From CAIKMD01 sp963803265 (lineage in GTDB: Bacteria; Pseudomonadota; Alphaproteobacteria; ATCC43930; CGMCC-115725): 64,000 nucleotides of DNA. Shown here one piece after another: positions 46,265 to 53,974 of this stretch; position 1 is the stretch's first letter; each line of letters begins with the position of its first letter. The DNA lies in assembly GCA_963803265.1 (NCBI GenBank), contig CAWDLZ010000029.1:186001-250000 (forward strand), given 5' to 3'. The notes under the pieces are model-generated. The model ran no database searches. It saw only the letters and a program-made list of their open reading frames with translations, and was not told the origin of the DNA. Both the position numbers and the translations under genes were made by a program.

Positions 46265-46921
46265 TCACCAGCTCGGGCATTTCTCAAAGACCTCATTGTA
46301 AGTCCTTGGTATGTCGATTCGAGCATTCCCAGCTCGCGCCCGTCCGTTGATCGCCTCGAAGATCGGCGCCACGGCCTCGGTGAGCGGCCGCAGATAAGCG
46401 TCGCGCGCCGCGTCGCGATCGGCGACGGAGACCGATTTGGGGATCGTTGCCGCGGCCAAGGCCCGCTCGATTGCGGGCTCGTAATAGCGAATTGCCTCGC
46501 GGAAGATCTCGACATGCTGGCGCTCGTGATCGAGGACGGCTTGGCGCTGACAGCTGCCCGCGCCGAAGCGGCGGTCAATGACGACGTCGAGTTGCTTTAG
46601 CCCGACCACGGCGTGGGCTGAGCGGAGATGGGTGCACAATCCCGGCCCGTTGCGAACGCTGTCGGTTTCGACGACGATGTCGAGATCGTACCGGCCGATG
46701 GTGATGCCGTAGGGTATTTCCGCCTGACCGAGACTAGGCATTCCGTTTTTGCCCGCGATCTTCGCCAGCGCCGCTCGGTCCTCGTTAAAGTCGTACGCCA
46801 CCGGCGGGTCTTCGACCGCGACGGCGAAGGTCGGGGCTGGCCACGGACCCGAACACGCCGCCTGGGCGCCGATCGGCGCCAGCGCGACGAGCGCCACGGC
46901 GATATAGCGAAATCGGGTCAT
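46265..46921 (-). CDS. DUF922-family putative zinc-dependent secreted protease
   Basis: 218 residues with a signal peptide ending near residue 22 (AQAAC). The motif HERQH at residues 132-136 is an HExxH zinc site, in an H-x-x-x-H-V-E-I-F helix typical for DUF922 proteins. Four to five cysteines suggest disulfides in the periplasm. Substrate is unknown. ATG 46921 starts a clean signal peptide; the longer frame up to 47011 is arginine-rich and unlikely. It lies 201 bases upstream of the LapG-like gene on the same strand. Confidence 0.78.
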   Translation of the reverse strand: MTRFRYIAVALVALAPIGAQAACSGPWPAPTFAVAVEDPPVAYDFNEDRAALAKIAGKNGMPSLGQAEIPYGITIGRYDLDIVVETDSVRNGPGLCTHLRSAHAVVGLKQLDVVIDRRFGAGSCQRQAVLDHERQHVEIFREAIRYYEPAIERALAAATIPKSVSVADRDAARDAYLRPLTEAVAPIFEAINGRARAGNARIDIPRTYNEVFEKCPSW

Positions 46922-47042
46922 TTCCGCTCCAACCGTCAAGCCGCGCCGCGCGGACGAAGGCGCGTGCCTGGCACGGCCATGCCTGCCTGGCTCAGCGGGT
47001 TGTCGTCCCATTGATGGGCGCGAAGTCTTAAACTCGGCTAAA

Positions 47043-47567
47043 TCAGTTCAGGAAGGGCAGCCGCGGCGCCATCAGGATGCCGGCGATCGCGATCGGAATG
47101 CCGTAGGGAATCGGCATCTGCTTATGCGCAAAATCCGGCAGCCGCCGCATAGTCGCCAGCAAAGTCGCGTGGACGATCGGCTGGCGCAGGCCGAGCACGA
47201 TAGCGGCGAATATCCCGCCCACGATCGCTACCAAAAATAGAAACGGCACGATCAAGTTGAGCCCGGTCCACAACGCAGTGGCCGCGATCAGTTTCACGTC
47301 GCCGCCACCCACCATACGGCAGGCGAACAGCACGGCCGCGCCGAGGAGAGCCGCGCCGCCGGCTTCGAGATGGGAAAGCCAATCGACGCCGTGGCCGGCG
47401 AGCAAAGCCGCGACCGGAAATGCCAACGCCAACGCGCCGGTAAGCCAATTCGGAATTCGCAGGCTGACGAAATCGCTGACCGCCGCCAGCACCAGCGCGA
47501 ACACATAGACGCCCAGCACGATTTGGCCGGAGAAATTCGTCGGCATCGCGCCCCAAGATTGATCCAT
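47043..47567 (-). CDS. Prepilin peptidase, CpaA/TadV-like (A24 family)
   Basis: 174-residue membrane aspartic protease with about five hydrophobic segments. The two catalytic aspartates are in VSDFVSLRIPNWL near residue 32 and in the GxGD-like VGGGDVKL near residue 91. Such enzymes cleave type IVb (Flp/Tad) prepilins. No Tad pilus or pilin gene is near, so this is an isolated copy here. A later start at residue 8 (MPTNFSG) is possible. Confidence 0.87.
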   Translation of the reverse strand: MDQSWGAMPTNFSGQIVLGVYVFALVLAAVSDFVSLRIPNWLTGALALAFPVAALLAGHGVDWLSHLEAGGAALLGAAVLFACRMVGGGDVKLIAATALWTGLNLIVPFLFLVAIVGGIFAAIVLGLRQPIVHATLLATMRRLPDFAHKQMPIPYGIPIAIAGILMAPRLPFLN

Positions 47568-47602
47568 GCGCCGATGATGGCGGCACGAGCCTTAGCGATG
47601 GG

Positions 47603-47875
47603 TTAATCCCGCCTCGCGAGCCCTTGTCCGCCGGTCAGCGCCGCGCGGAACAGAAGCCGATCATCGGCATCGGCAATAAAATGATCGAGCAACGGCCATG
47701 CGCCCTGGGCCGGGTCGATTGCCACCATTTGCGCGAGGTGCGCATTGGCGTAGCGGATGCTCAGATCCGAGCCGACGATCGTAACGCCGATCGGAGACTG
47801 ATCGAGGATCGCCGTAACGGATTCTGGTTCTCCCATCGACTGGGGAAAGTCCATCATGCCGAAAACATCAGCCAT
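47603..47875 (-). CDS. Short PAS-domain protein
   Basis: 90 residues starting MADVFGMMDFPQSM. The core AILDQSPIGVTIVGSDLSIRYANAHLAQM is a PAS beginning, but the domain is short and no output domain follows. A longer frame reaches 48028 and would add a region that looks non-coding. It may sense a ligand or act as an adaptor, or it may be a fragment. It is divergent from the STAS gene across a 264-base gap. Confidence 0.55.
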   Translation of the reverse strand: MADVFGMMDFPQSMGEPESVTAILDQSPIGVTIVGSDLSIRYANAHLAQMVAIDPAQGAWPLLDHFIADADDRLLFRAALTGGQGLARRD

Positions 47876-47990
47876 GCCGTCTGCTTCCGGCTGACACACA
47901 GCCCTTCGAATGGTACTGCCAAAGTAAGCGTATCCGCGTCTTTTATTCAATCGATAACAATCTGGCGAATGCACGAAATTCTGATTTTTC

Positions 47991-48039
47991 CATGAAAGCG
48001 TCATATTTCCATAGTCGTTTCCCTTCATGAAAGCGTCAT
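47991..48039. promoter_or_regulatory. Pair of 14-bp direct repeats in the PAS/STAS divergent region
   Basis: CATGAAAGCGTCAT occurs at 47991-48004 and again at 48026-48039, start to start 35 bases apart. The intervening sequence is AT-rich for this genome. The repeats lie upstream of the STAS gene (ATG 48140) and of the PAS gene on the other strand. They look like binding sites for a regulator, but which one is not known. Confidence 0.5.
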
Positions 48040-48139
48040 GATTTCCGCGTTTCTCTGGCTCCCAAGCCGCTTGATGCTATGCTACCGTTCTCTTCGGGCA
48101 TGGCGCTTTTGCCAGGTTCGAAACGGATGGAACGACACG

Positions 48140-48478
48140 ATGGAAATAATCGTCGAACCGATCGCCGGCGGCATTGCGAAGGTAAACCTCGCCGGCCGCC
48201 TCGACCTCCAGGGAGCACAAGAGATCGATCTGCAATTCAACGTCATCGTCGGTAGTCAAAGGAGGCTCATCGTTGACTTGGAACAGGTCCCCTTTCTCGC
48301 CTCGATGGGCATCCGTACGCTGCTCATCGGCGCGAAGATCGTTAAGGCCAAAGGCGGCTTCATGGCGCTGCTTAAGCCGACGCCCGATGTCGAAAAGGTG
48401 CTGGTTAGCAGCGGAACCAATACCGTCATCCCGATCCTTCACGACCTGGACGCCGCGATCGTTACGGTCTCCGTTTAG
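48140..48478 (+). CDS. STAS domain anti-sigma factor antagonist (RsbV/SpoIIAA-like)
   Basis: 112-residue STAS protein. The phosphorylatable serine is Ser55 in PFLASMGIRTLL, and the N-terminal strand region is EIIVEPIAGGIAKVNLAGRLD. In partner switching the unphosphorylated protein binds an RsbW-like kinase and frees its target. The next gene encodes such a kinase. No sigma factor or PP2C phosphatase gene is in the neighbourhood. The 264-base upstream region has a pair of direct repeats. Confidence 0.87.
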   Translation: MEIIVEPIAGGIAKVNLAGRLDLQGAQEIDLQFNVIVGSQRRLIVDLEQVPFLASMGIRTLLIGAKIVKAKGGFMALLKPTPDVEKVLVSSGTNTVIPILHDLDAAIVTVSV

Positions 48479-48515
48479 ACCCCTGTTCCCCCACTCGATC
48501 GAAATCTCGGATCCG

Positions 48516-48956
48516 ATGCTTGAGACGCTAGACGTTCGGGCCGAAATGGCGGAATTGGCGCGCGTCACGGGCTGGACAGATAACGTCGCCAAACGGTTGG
48601 CGCTGCCGCCATCGATGGTGTTCGCGCTTCAGCTCTGCTTCGAAGAAGCGGTATCCAACATCGTCCGTTACAGCTTCGTGGGCCAGGCGGAAGGACCGGG
48701 ACTCAACAGGGACGTGCACCTGGCGCTGGCGCGCGAGGCCGATGCGGTCACGGTCACGATCGAGGATCACGGCACCGCCTTCGACCCGCGCCAAGTTGCC
48801 CCTCCGGCGGCGCCCGTGACGCTTGGCGAGGCGGCGATCGGCGGATTGGGGATCCACCTGATTCGACAGTTCGCGCAGGGTATGGAGTATCAGCGGACGG
48901 ACGGCGTCAACCGCCTGACCTTGCGCTTTGACTTGGCGAAGTTCGACCGCCGCTGA
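48516..48956 (+). CDS. ATP-binding anti-sigma factor kinase (RsbW/SpoIIAB-like)
   Basis: 146-residue GHKL-fold serine kinase. Box N is FEEAVSNIVRYSF with Asn48, box G1 is EDHGTAFDP near 83-91, and box G2 is GGLGIHLIRQFA. It would phosphorylate the STAS protein and hold an unknown partner. It begins 37 bases after the STAS stop and ends 31 bases before a secreted phosphoesterase. The target regulator is not here. It could act on a sigma factor or another protein such as a diguanylate-cyclase output. Confidence 0.86.
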   Translation: MLETLDVRAEMAELARVTGWTDNVAKRLALPPSMVFALQLCFEEAVSNIVRYSFVGQAEGPGLNRDVHLALAREADAVTVTIEDHGTAFDPRQVAPPAAPVTLGEAAIGGLGIHLIRQFAQGMEYQRTDGVNRLTLRFDLAKFDRR

Positions 48957-48987
48957 AGACCAACGGAATGAGGGACAGGAGAGCGAT

Positions 48988-50859
48988 ATGCGGTCGATCG
49001 CGGGATTGGCGGGCGCGTATTTGATCCTCCTCGCATCACTGGCGCGCGCCGCCGACCCCGGGCTCAATGACGGCAAGACCACGACACCGATCAAGCACGT
49101 CATCGTGGTGATCGCCGAGAACCGCAGCTTCGATAACGTCTTCGGCACCTACCGTCCGCAACCGGGCCAGACGGTGTTCAATCTACTCTCCGAAGGCATC
49201 GTCAACGAAGACGGCACGCCGGGTCCGAACTTTGCCAAGGCGGCGCAGTTCCGGGCCCAAGTGATCTCGCACTACGAGATCGCGCCCGAAGATAAGGAAC
49301 CTTACGCGACCCTGCCGCCGGCGATGACCGACGGTGCGCCGTCGGTGCCAAGCGATCGGCGCGGGCCGCCTTTCGCGACGCTGAAGCGCGCTATGCGCGA
49401 GGATTCCGGGATTCTGGCCGCGGACGGTAAATTGCTGCTCACGGGTGGGACCGGCCTGCCCCGTGATTCGCTCGATACGCGTCTCGCGAATGCGGCGTCG
49501 CTACCCAACGGGCCTTATCCTCTGACGCCGGCCATTCCTTATGGCGCCTTTACCGCCAACCCGGCCCATCGCTTCTTCCAGATGTGGCAGCAGACCGATT
49601 GCAGCGCGGCGCACGCCAGCGCCGCCGATCCCAGCGGTTGCCTAAACGATCTATTTGCCTGGGTCGAGGCGACGGTCGGCGGCGGCAGCAACGGGAAGCC
49701 CCGGCCCGCGCATATCGACGATCGCAGCACCGGCGAAGGCTCGGCCGCGCTCGGCTTCTACAATGTGGCGGAAGGCGATGCTCCCTATCTGAAATCGCTC
49801 GCCGATGCCTACACGATGAGCGACAATTACCATCAGGCAGCCGATGGCGGCACCGGTGCCAATCATGTGATGCTCGGCAGCGGCGACATGGTCTGGTACA
49901 GCGACGGCAAGGGCCATGCCGCCAAACCTCCGGCGTCGCAGATCGAGAATCCAGATCCGCAGCCGGGCACCAATAATTTCTATCGCCAAGACGGTTATGC
50001 CGGTGGTTCCTATGTCGCCTGCGCCGATGCGAGCCAGCCGGGGGTAAAGCCCATCCTCGATTATCTAAGCGCCATCGCCGCCAAGCCCAATTGCGAGGCG
50101 GGTCATTACTACCTCGTCAACAACTACAACCCCGGCTACCTCGGCGACGGCAGCGTCAACGCGGGCGACCGTTTCACCATTCCGCCCTCGAATCTCCGGA
50201 CCATCGGCGACGCGCTGCTGCAAAAGAAAATCTCCTTCACCTATTATGGCGAAGGATGGAAGGCCTATGTCGCCAACCCGAAGGATCAGCGCTACTGCAA
50301 CATCTGCAATTTCTTGCAATATACGACGTCCATCATGACGAGCCCGGCGAGACGCGCCGCGCATATCAAGGACCTTGACGATTTTTACGCCGAGGTCTCC
50401 GCCGGTGTCTTGCCGGCGGTGTCCTTCGTCAAGCCGAGCGGGATCAATGACGGCCATCCCGCCTCGTCGAAGCTCGACATCTTCGAATCCTTCATCAAGA
50501 AGCTCGTGACGGCGGTGCAGGCGCGTCCCCATCTCTGGGCCGACACCGTGATCCTGCTTACCTTCGACGAGGGCGGCGGCTATTGGGATTCGGGTTATAT
50601 CCAGCCGCTCGATTTCTTCGGCGACGGCACGCGCATACCGCTCATCGCGATCTCGCCCTTTTCAAAGGGTGGCAACATCGTCCATTCCTATGCCGACCAT
50701 GTCTCGATTTTGAAATTCATCGAGAAGAACTGGTCGGTGCCACCGGTGACGAAGCGCAGCCGCGACAATCTGCCGAACCCGGTGCCGGGTGCGGTCAATC
50801 CTTACGCGCCAGCCAACGCACCGGCGATCGGCGATCTGATGGATATGTTCAGCTTCTAG
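48988..50859 (+). CDS. Secreted phosphoesterase (phospholipase C/acid phosphatase family)
   Basis: 623-residue enzyme of the PF04185 family. A signal peptide ends near residue 20 (LARAAD). The N-terminal motif KHVIVVIAENRSFDNVFGTY has the metal-binding Glu and Asn found in AcpA and PlcC enzymes. NYHQAADGGTGANHVMLGSGD is in the middle and LLTFDEGGGYWDS near residue 530 carries the late Asp/Glu. It probably releases phosphate from phospholipids or nucleotides outside the cytoplasm. AGGAG precedes ATG 48988. It follows the kinase on the same strand. Confidence 0.88.
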   Translation: MRSIAGLAGAYLILLASLARAADPGLNDGKTTTPIKHVIVVIAENRSFDNVFGTYRPQPGQTVFNLLSEGIVNEDGTPGPNFAKAAQFRAQVISHYEIAPEDKEPYATLPPAMTDGAPSVPSDRRGPPFATLKRAMREDSGILAADGKLLLTGGTGLPRDSLDTRLANAASLPNGPYPLTPAIPYGAFTANPAHRFFQMWQQTDCSAAHASAADPSGCLNDLFAWVEATVGGGSNGKPRPAHIDDRSTGEGSAALGFYNVAEGDAPYLKSLADAYTMSDNYHQAADGGTGANHVMLGSGDMVWYSDGKGHAAKPPASQIENPDPQPGTNNFYRQDGYAGGSYVACADASQPGVKPILDYLSAIAAKPNCEAGHYYLVNNYNPGYLGDGSVNAGDRFTIPPSNLRTIGDALLQKKISFTYYGEGWKAYVANPKDQRYCNICNFLQYTTSIMTSPARRAAHIKDLDDFYAEVSAGVLPAVSFVKPSGINDGHPASSKLDIFESFIKKLVTAVQARPHLWADTVILLTFDEGGGYWDSGYIQPLDFFGDGTRIPLIAISPFSKGGNIVHSYADHVSILKFIEKNWSVPPVTKRSRDNLPNPVPGAVNPYAPANAPAIGDLMDMFSF

Positions 50860-50887
50860 CGCTCTCGGCGCTCCGTAGCTGTGACGC

Positions 50888-52492
50888 TCAGGCGACCGCG
50901 CGGGCTATCTCCCGCGCAGCGAAGCTTCTGGCATCGGCCAGCGCCCAATTGCGCGTGTAATAGACTTCGGCCGTGCCGTTCAGCAAGGCGCCCGGCGCCA
51001 ACGCCGGATAGACCTCGGCGAAAGTGCTAACCTTGCTCGGCGACAGACGCCGCAAAATGTAATGCGGCCCGATTTCGGCAGCCTGATCGAGGCCCGCCGC
51101 GCCGACCAGTTCTGCCAGCGCCGCCAGCGTGTTGTCGTGAAAGCGGCGGACGCGCTCGGCCTTGTCGGGAACGACCAGCGCTTTTTGGCGCCGCTGGTCC
51201 TGAGTTGCGACGCCGGTAGGACAGTGATCGGTATGGCACGACAGCGACTGGATGCAGCCCAGTGCGAACATGAAGCCACGCGCGGCATTGCACCAGTCGG
51301 CGCCCAGCGCCAGGGCGCGCGCGATATCGAAAGCGGTCACGACGCGGCCGGCGGCGCCGATGCGGATATCGTCGCGCAGGCCCGCGCCGATGAGGCAATT
51401 GCGCGCGAAGGTCAATCCCTCGCGCAAGGGGGTGCCGACGTGATCGGTGAATTCCAGCGGGGCGGCGCCGGTGCCGCCTTCCGTGCCGTCGATTACGACG
51501 AAATCGGCGCGGATGCCGGTTTCCAGCATGGCCTTGCAGATCGCCATGAACTCCCACGGGTGGCCAATGCAAAGCTTGAAGCCAACCGGCTTGCCGCCGG
51601 AGAGCTTGCGCAGCGTGGCAATAAACTGCATCAGTTCGATCGGCGTGGAAAAGGCCGAGTGGCCGGACGGCGAAACGCAGTCCTGACCTTGCGGTACGCC
51701 GCGCGCTGCCGCGATCTCGGCCGAAACCTTAGGCCCGGGCAGCACGCCGCCATGACCCGGCTTGGCGCCCTGCGACAGCTTGACCTCGATCATCTTTATC
51801 TGGGGATCGGTGGCCGTCTCGGCAAAGCGCTTGGCCGAGAAGTGGCCCGCCTCGTCGCGGCAGCCGAAATAGCCGCTCCCGATTTCCCAGGTGATGTCGC
51901 CGCCGAATTCGCGGTGATATTGGCTGAAGCCGCCCTCGCCGGTGTCGTGCGCAAAGCCGCCCAGCTTGGCACCCTTGTTGAGCGCGCGGATCGCATTGGC
52001 GCTGAGTGCGCCGAAGCTCATCGCCGAAATGTTGTAAAGCGATATCGAATAAGGCCGGTCGCACTGCGTGCCACCCACGGTTACGCGGAAATCGTGGCCC
52101 CCGACCGGGCGCGGTGCCAGCGAATGATTGATCCATTCGAAGTTGTCGCCATAGACTTCCTGCTGCGTGCCGAAAGGGCGCTTGTCGAGGACGCTCTTCG
52201 CGCGCTGATAGACCACAGCGCGTTTCGAGCGGTTGAAGGGGGTGCCGTCGAGATCGCTTTCGAGGAAATACTGACGGATTTCCGGCCGCACGGTTTCAAG
52301 CAGGAACCTTATGTTCGCAAGGATAGGATAGTTCCGCCTGAGGCTGTGCTTGGTCTGCACCATGTCCCAGACGCCGACGGCGGAAAGGACGGCGCAGACC
52401 GCGAAGGGCACATAAAGCAGCTTCGACCAGAAGACGAGCGCGCCGAACGCCAACGTGCCCACGATCGCGATGATCAACGCGAGATAGCGCAT
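50888..52492 (-). CDS. FMN-binding glutamate synthase family protein (GltB2-like)
   Basis: 534 residues with two membrane segments at the N-terminus (about 3-45), then a glutamate-synthase FMN/central domain. FMN and iron-sulfur regions are seen: SAMSFGALSANAIRALN, GGTGAAPLEF and CHTDHCPTGVATQD near residue 435. It lacks the amidotransferase domain of GOGAT, so it does not make glutamate from glutamine by itself. GAGG before ATG 52492 is a good ribosome site; the longer frame to 52618 is less likely. Function in electron transfer is unproven. Confidence 0.83.
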   Translation of the reverse strand: MRYLALIIAIVGTLAFGALVFWSKLLYVPFAVCAVLSAVGVWDMVQTKHSLRRNYPILANIRFLLETVRPEIRQYFLESDLDGTPFNRSKRAVVYQRAKSVLDKRPFGTQQEVYGDNFEWINHSLAPRPVGGHDFRVTVGGTQCDRPYSISLYNISAMSFGALSANAIRALNKGAKLGGFAHDTGEGGFSQYHREFGGDITWEIGSGYFGCRDEAGHFSAKRFAETATDPQIKMIEVKLSQGAKPGHGGVLPGPKVSAEIAAARGVPQGQDCVSPSGHSAFSTPIELMQFIATLRKLSGGKPVGFKLCIGHPWEFMAICKAMLETGIRADFVVIDGTEGGTGAAPLEFTDHVGTPLREGLTFARNCLIGAGLRDDIRIGAAGRVVTAFDIARALALGADWCNAARGFMFALGCIQSLSCHTDHCPTGVATQDQRRQKALVVPDKAERVRRFHDNTLAALAELVGAAGLDQAAEIGPHYILRRLSPSKVSTFAEVYPALAPGALLNGTAEVYYTRNWALADARSFAAREIARAVA

Positions 52493-52578
52493 TTCCTCCC
52501 CCGTAGCGGCGGACGACCGCGCGCCAGACTGCTCCCGATTCGTGTCAATACGGTTAATGAAGGGTAATAATTTGCGCT

Positions 52579-52597
52579 TGGCGCCTGCCCGGCGCCA
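52579..52597. terminator. Perfect hairpin between hlyD and the glutamate-synthase-like gene
   Basis: TGGCGCC (52579-52585) and GGCGCCA (52591-52597) with a five-base loop in the 159-base gap between two minus-strand genes. It could terminate the secretion operon, though no T-run follows. Confidence 0.4.
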
Positions 52598-52651
52598 GAC
52601 TGCGGATAAGCTGGTCATGGCTCAAGCGTTCGACGATGCAAGCTGACGCTC

Positions 52652-53974
52652 TCAGCGCTCGCGCAGCGCCGTTTCCTTCGCCTTCAGCAGCGGCTTTAAC
52701 AGGTAGGCGAGAACGGTCTTATGCCCGGTCAGGATTTCGACCGTGGCGGTCATGCCCGGAATGATCGGCAGCGGGTTCGCGTCGCTGCCCAGCAAAGTCT
52801 TGTCGGTGCGCAACATGACGCGGAAGAAGCTGTCGCCACGCGGCCCGTCATCCTTGATGGCGTCGGCGCTGATCTCCTCGAGCTTCGCCGTGAGCCCGCC
52901 ATAGATCGAGAAATCATAGGCCGTGATCTTGACCATCGCGTCCTCGCCAGGGCGCAGGAAGGCGACGTCCGCCGGCCGGATCTTCGCCTCGACCAGCAAC
53001 GTGTCCTCGAGCGGAACGATCTCCACCAGATCCTCGCCTGGCTTGATGACTTCGCCTATGCTGGTGACCTTGACGTCCTTGACCGTGCCGCGCACGGGCG
53101 AGCGGACCTCGGTGCGGGAGACGCGGTCGTGCTCCGGCAAAATCTGCTGCGACAGCGCGGCGAGTTCGGCGGCGTGCTTGTTGAGCTCGGCCTGGGCGGC
53201 GGAATGGAAAGTCGCGGTCTTCTCCTGGATGCGCTTCATCGCCTCGTCGCGCGCGGACTCGGCTTGCGGGATCGACAGCTTCACGTCATTGAGCTGGCCA
53301 TCGAGGTCGCTGACATCGCGCTCAAGCTTCACGAGCTCGAGCTTCGACGCCGCGCCCGAAGCAACAAGCGGCGCGGTCATGTCGTGCTCCTGACGCGCCA
53401 AGTCGAGCGAGCGGGTGAGCGTCTGCTCCTTCGATTGCAGCTCGGCGATCTCCTGCTGTTTCTGGGCGAGCTGGTCGTTCATCACGGCGAGGTTCGATTT
53501 AAGCTCGTCGATCTGCGTGGTGTAGAGCGCCATCTCGCTTCGCGCGATCGTGGGCGCCTCTTTCATCACCTCGTCGGGGAATCTTGGCGCTTGATCGTCG
53601 CTTTCGGCTTGGAGCCGCGCATTCATGGCCTCGAGGGTGAGATATTGAGTACGGCTGTCTTGGTATTGCGCCTCGGCGCCGGTATTGGCGATGCGCAGGA
53701 GCACATCGCCCTTCTGCACGATCTGGCCATCGTGCACGAGGAGCTCCGACAGGATGCCGCCCTCGAGATTTTGAACGACCTGGATCTTGGTCGAGGGGAC
53801 GACGCGGGCATCGGCGCGCGTGACTTCATCGAGCGTGGCAAAGTGAGCCCAGATGATGAAGACGAGGACGAACAGGCACACGCCGAGCGTCAGCAGATGC
53901 GAGAAGCGGCTGACCCGGGCCTTCAGCGCGTATTCGTAATCGGCCAGGAAATCGGTCTCGATCTTGTGGCTCAT
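52652..53974 (-). CDS. HlyD family type I secretion periplasmic adaptor
   Basis: 440-residue membrane fusion protein. One membrane segment lies near residues 27-45, a lipoyl-like half (VVQNLEGGILSELLVHDGQ) follows, then a long coiled-coil hairpin (about 90-280), and the second half of the lipoyl fold (VRSPVRGTVKDVKVTS). The C-terminal beta-barrel ends in TAYDFSIYGGLTAKLEEIS. It links the ABC transporter to TolC. It overlaps the ABC gene by four bases (ATGA), so the two are translated together. Confidence 0.91.
   Translation of the reverse strand: MSHKIETDFLADYEYALKARVSRFSHLLTLGVCLFVLVFIIWAHFATLDEVTRADARVVPSTKIQVVQNLEGGILSELLVHDGQIVQKGDVLLRIANTGAEAQYQDSRTQYLTLEAMNARLQAESDDQAPRFPDEVMKEAPTIARSEMALYTTQIDELKSNLAVMNDQLAQKQQEIAELQSKEQTLTRSLDLARQEHDMTAPLVASGAASKLELVKLERDVSDLDGQLNDVKLSIPQAESARDEAMKRIQEKTATFHSAAQAELNKHAAELAALSQQILPEHDRVSRTEVRSPVRGTVKDVKVTSIGEVIKPGEDLVEIVPLEDTLLVEAKIRPADVAFLRPGEDAMVKITAYDFSIYGGLTAKLEEISADAIKDDGPRGDSFFRVMLRTDKTLLGSDANPLPIIPGMTATVEILTGHKTVLAYLLKPLLKAKETALRER

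Noticed and set aside
51062..52567. 501-codon plus-strand frame opposite the glutamate-synthase-like gene
   Set aside because: Antisense shadow, no domain or signal.
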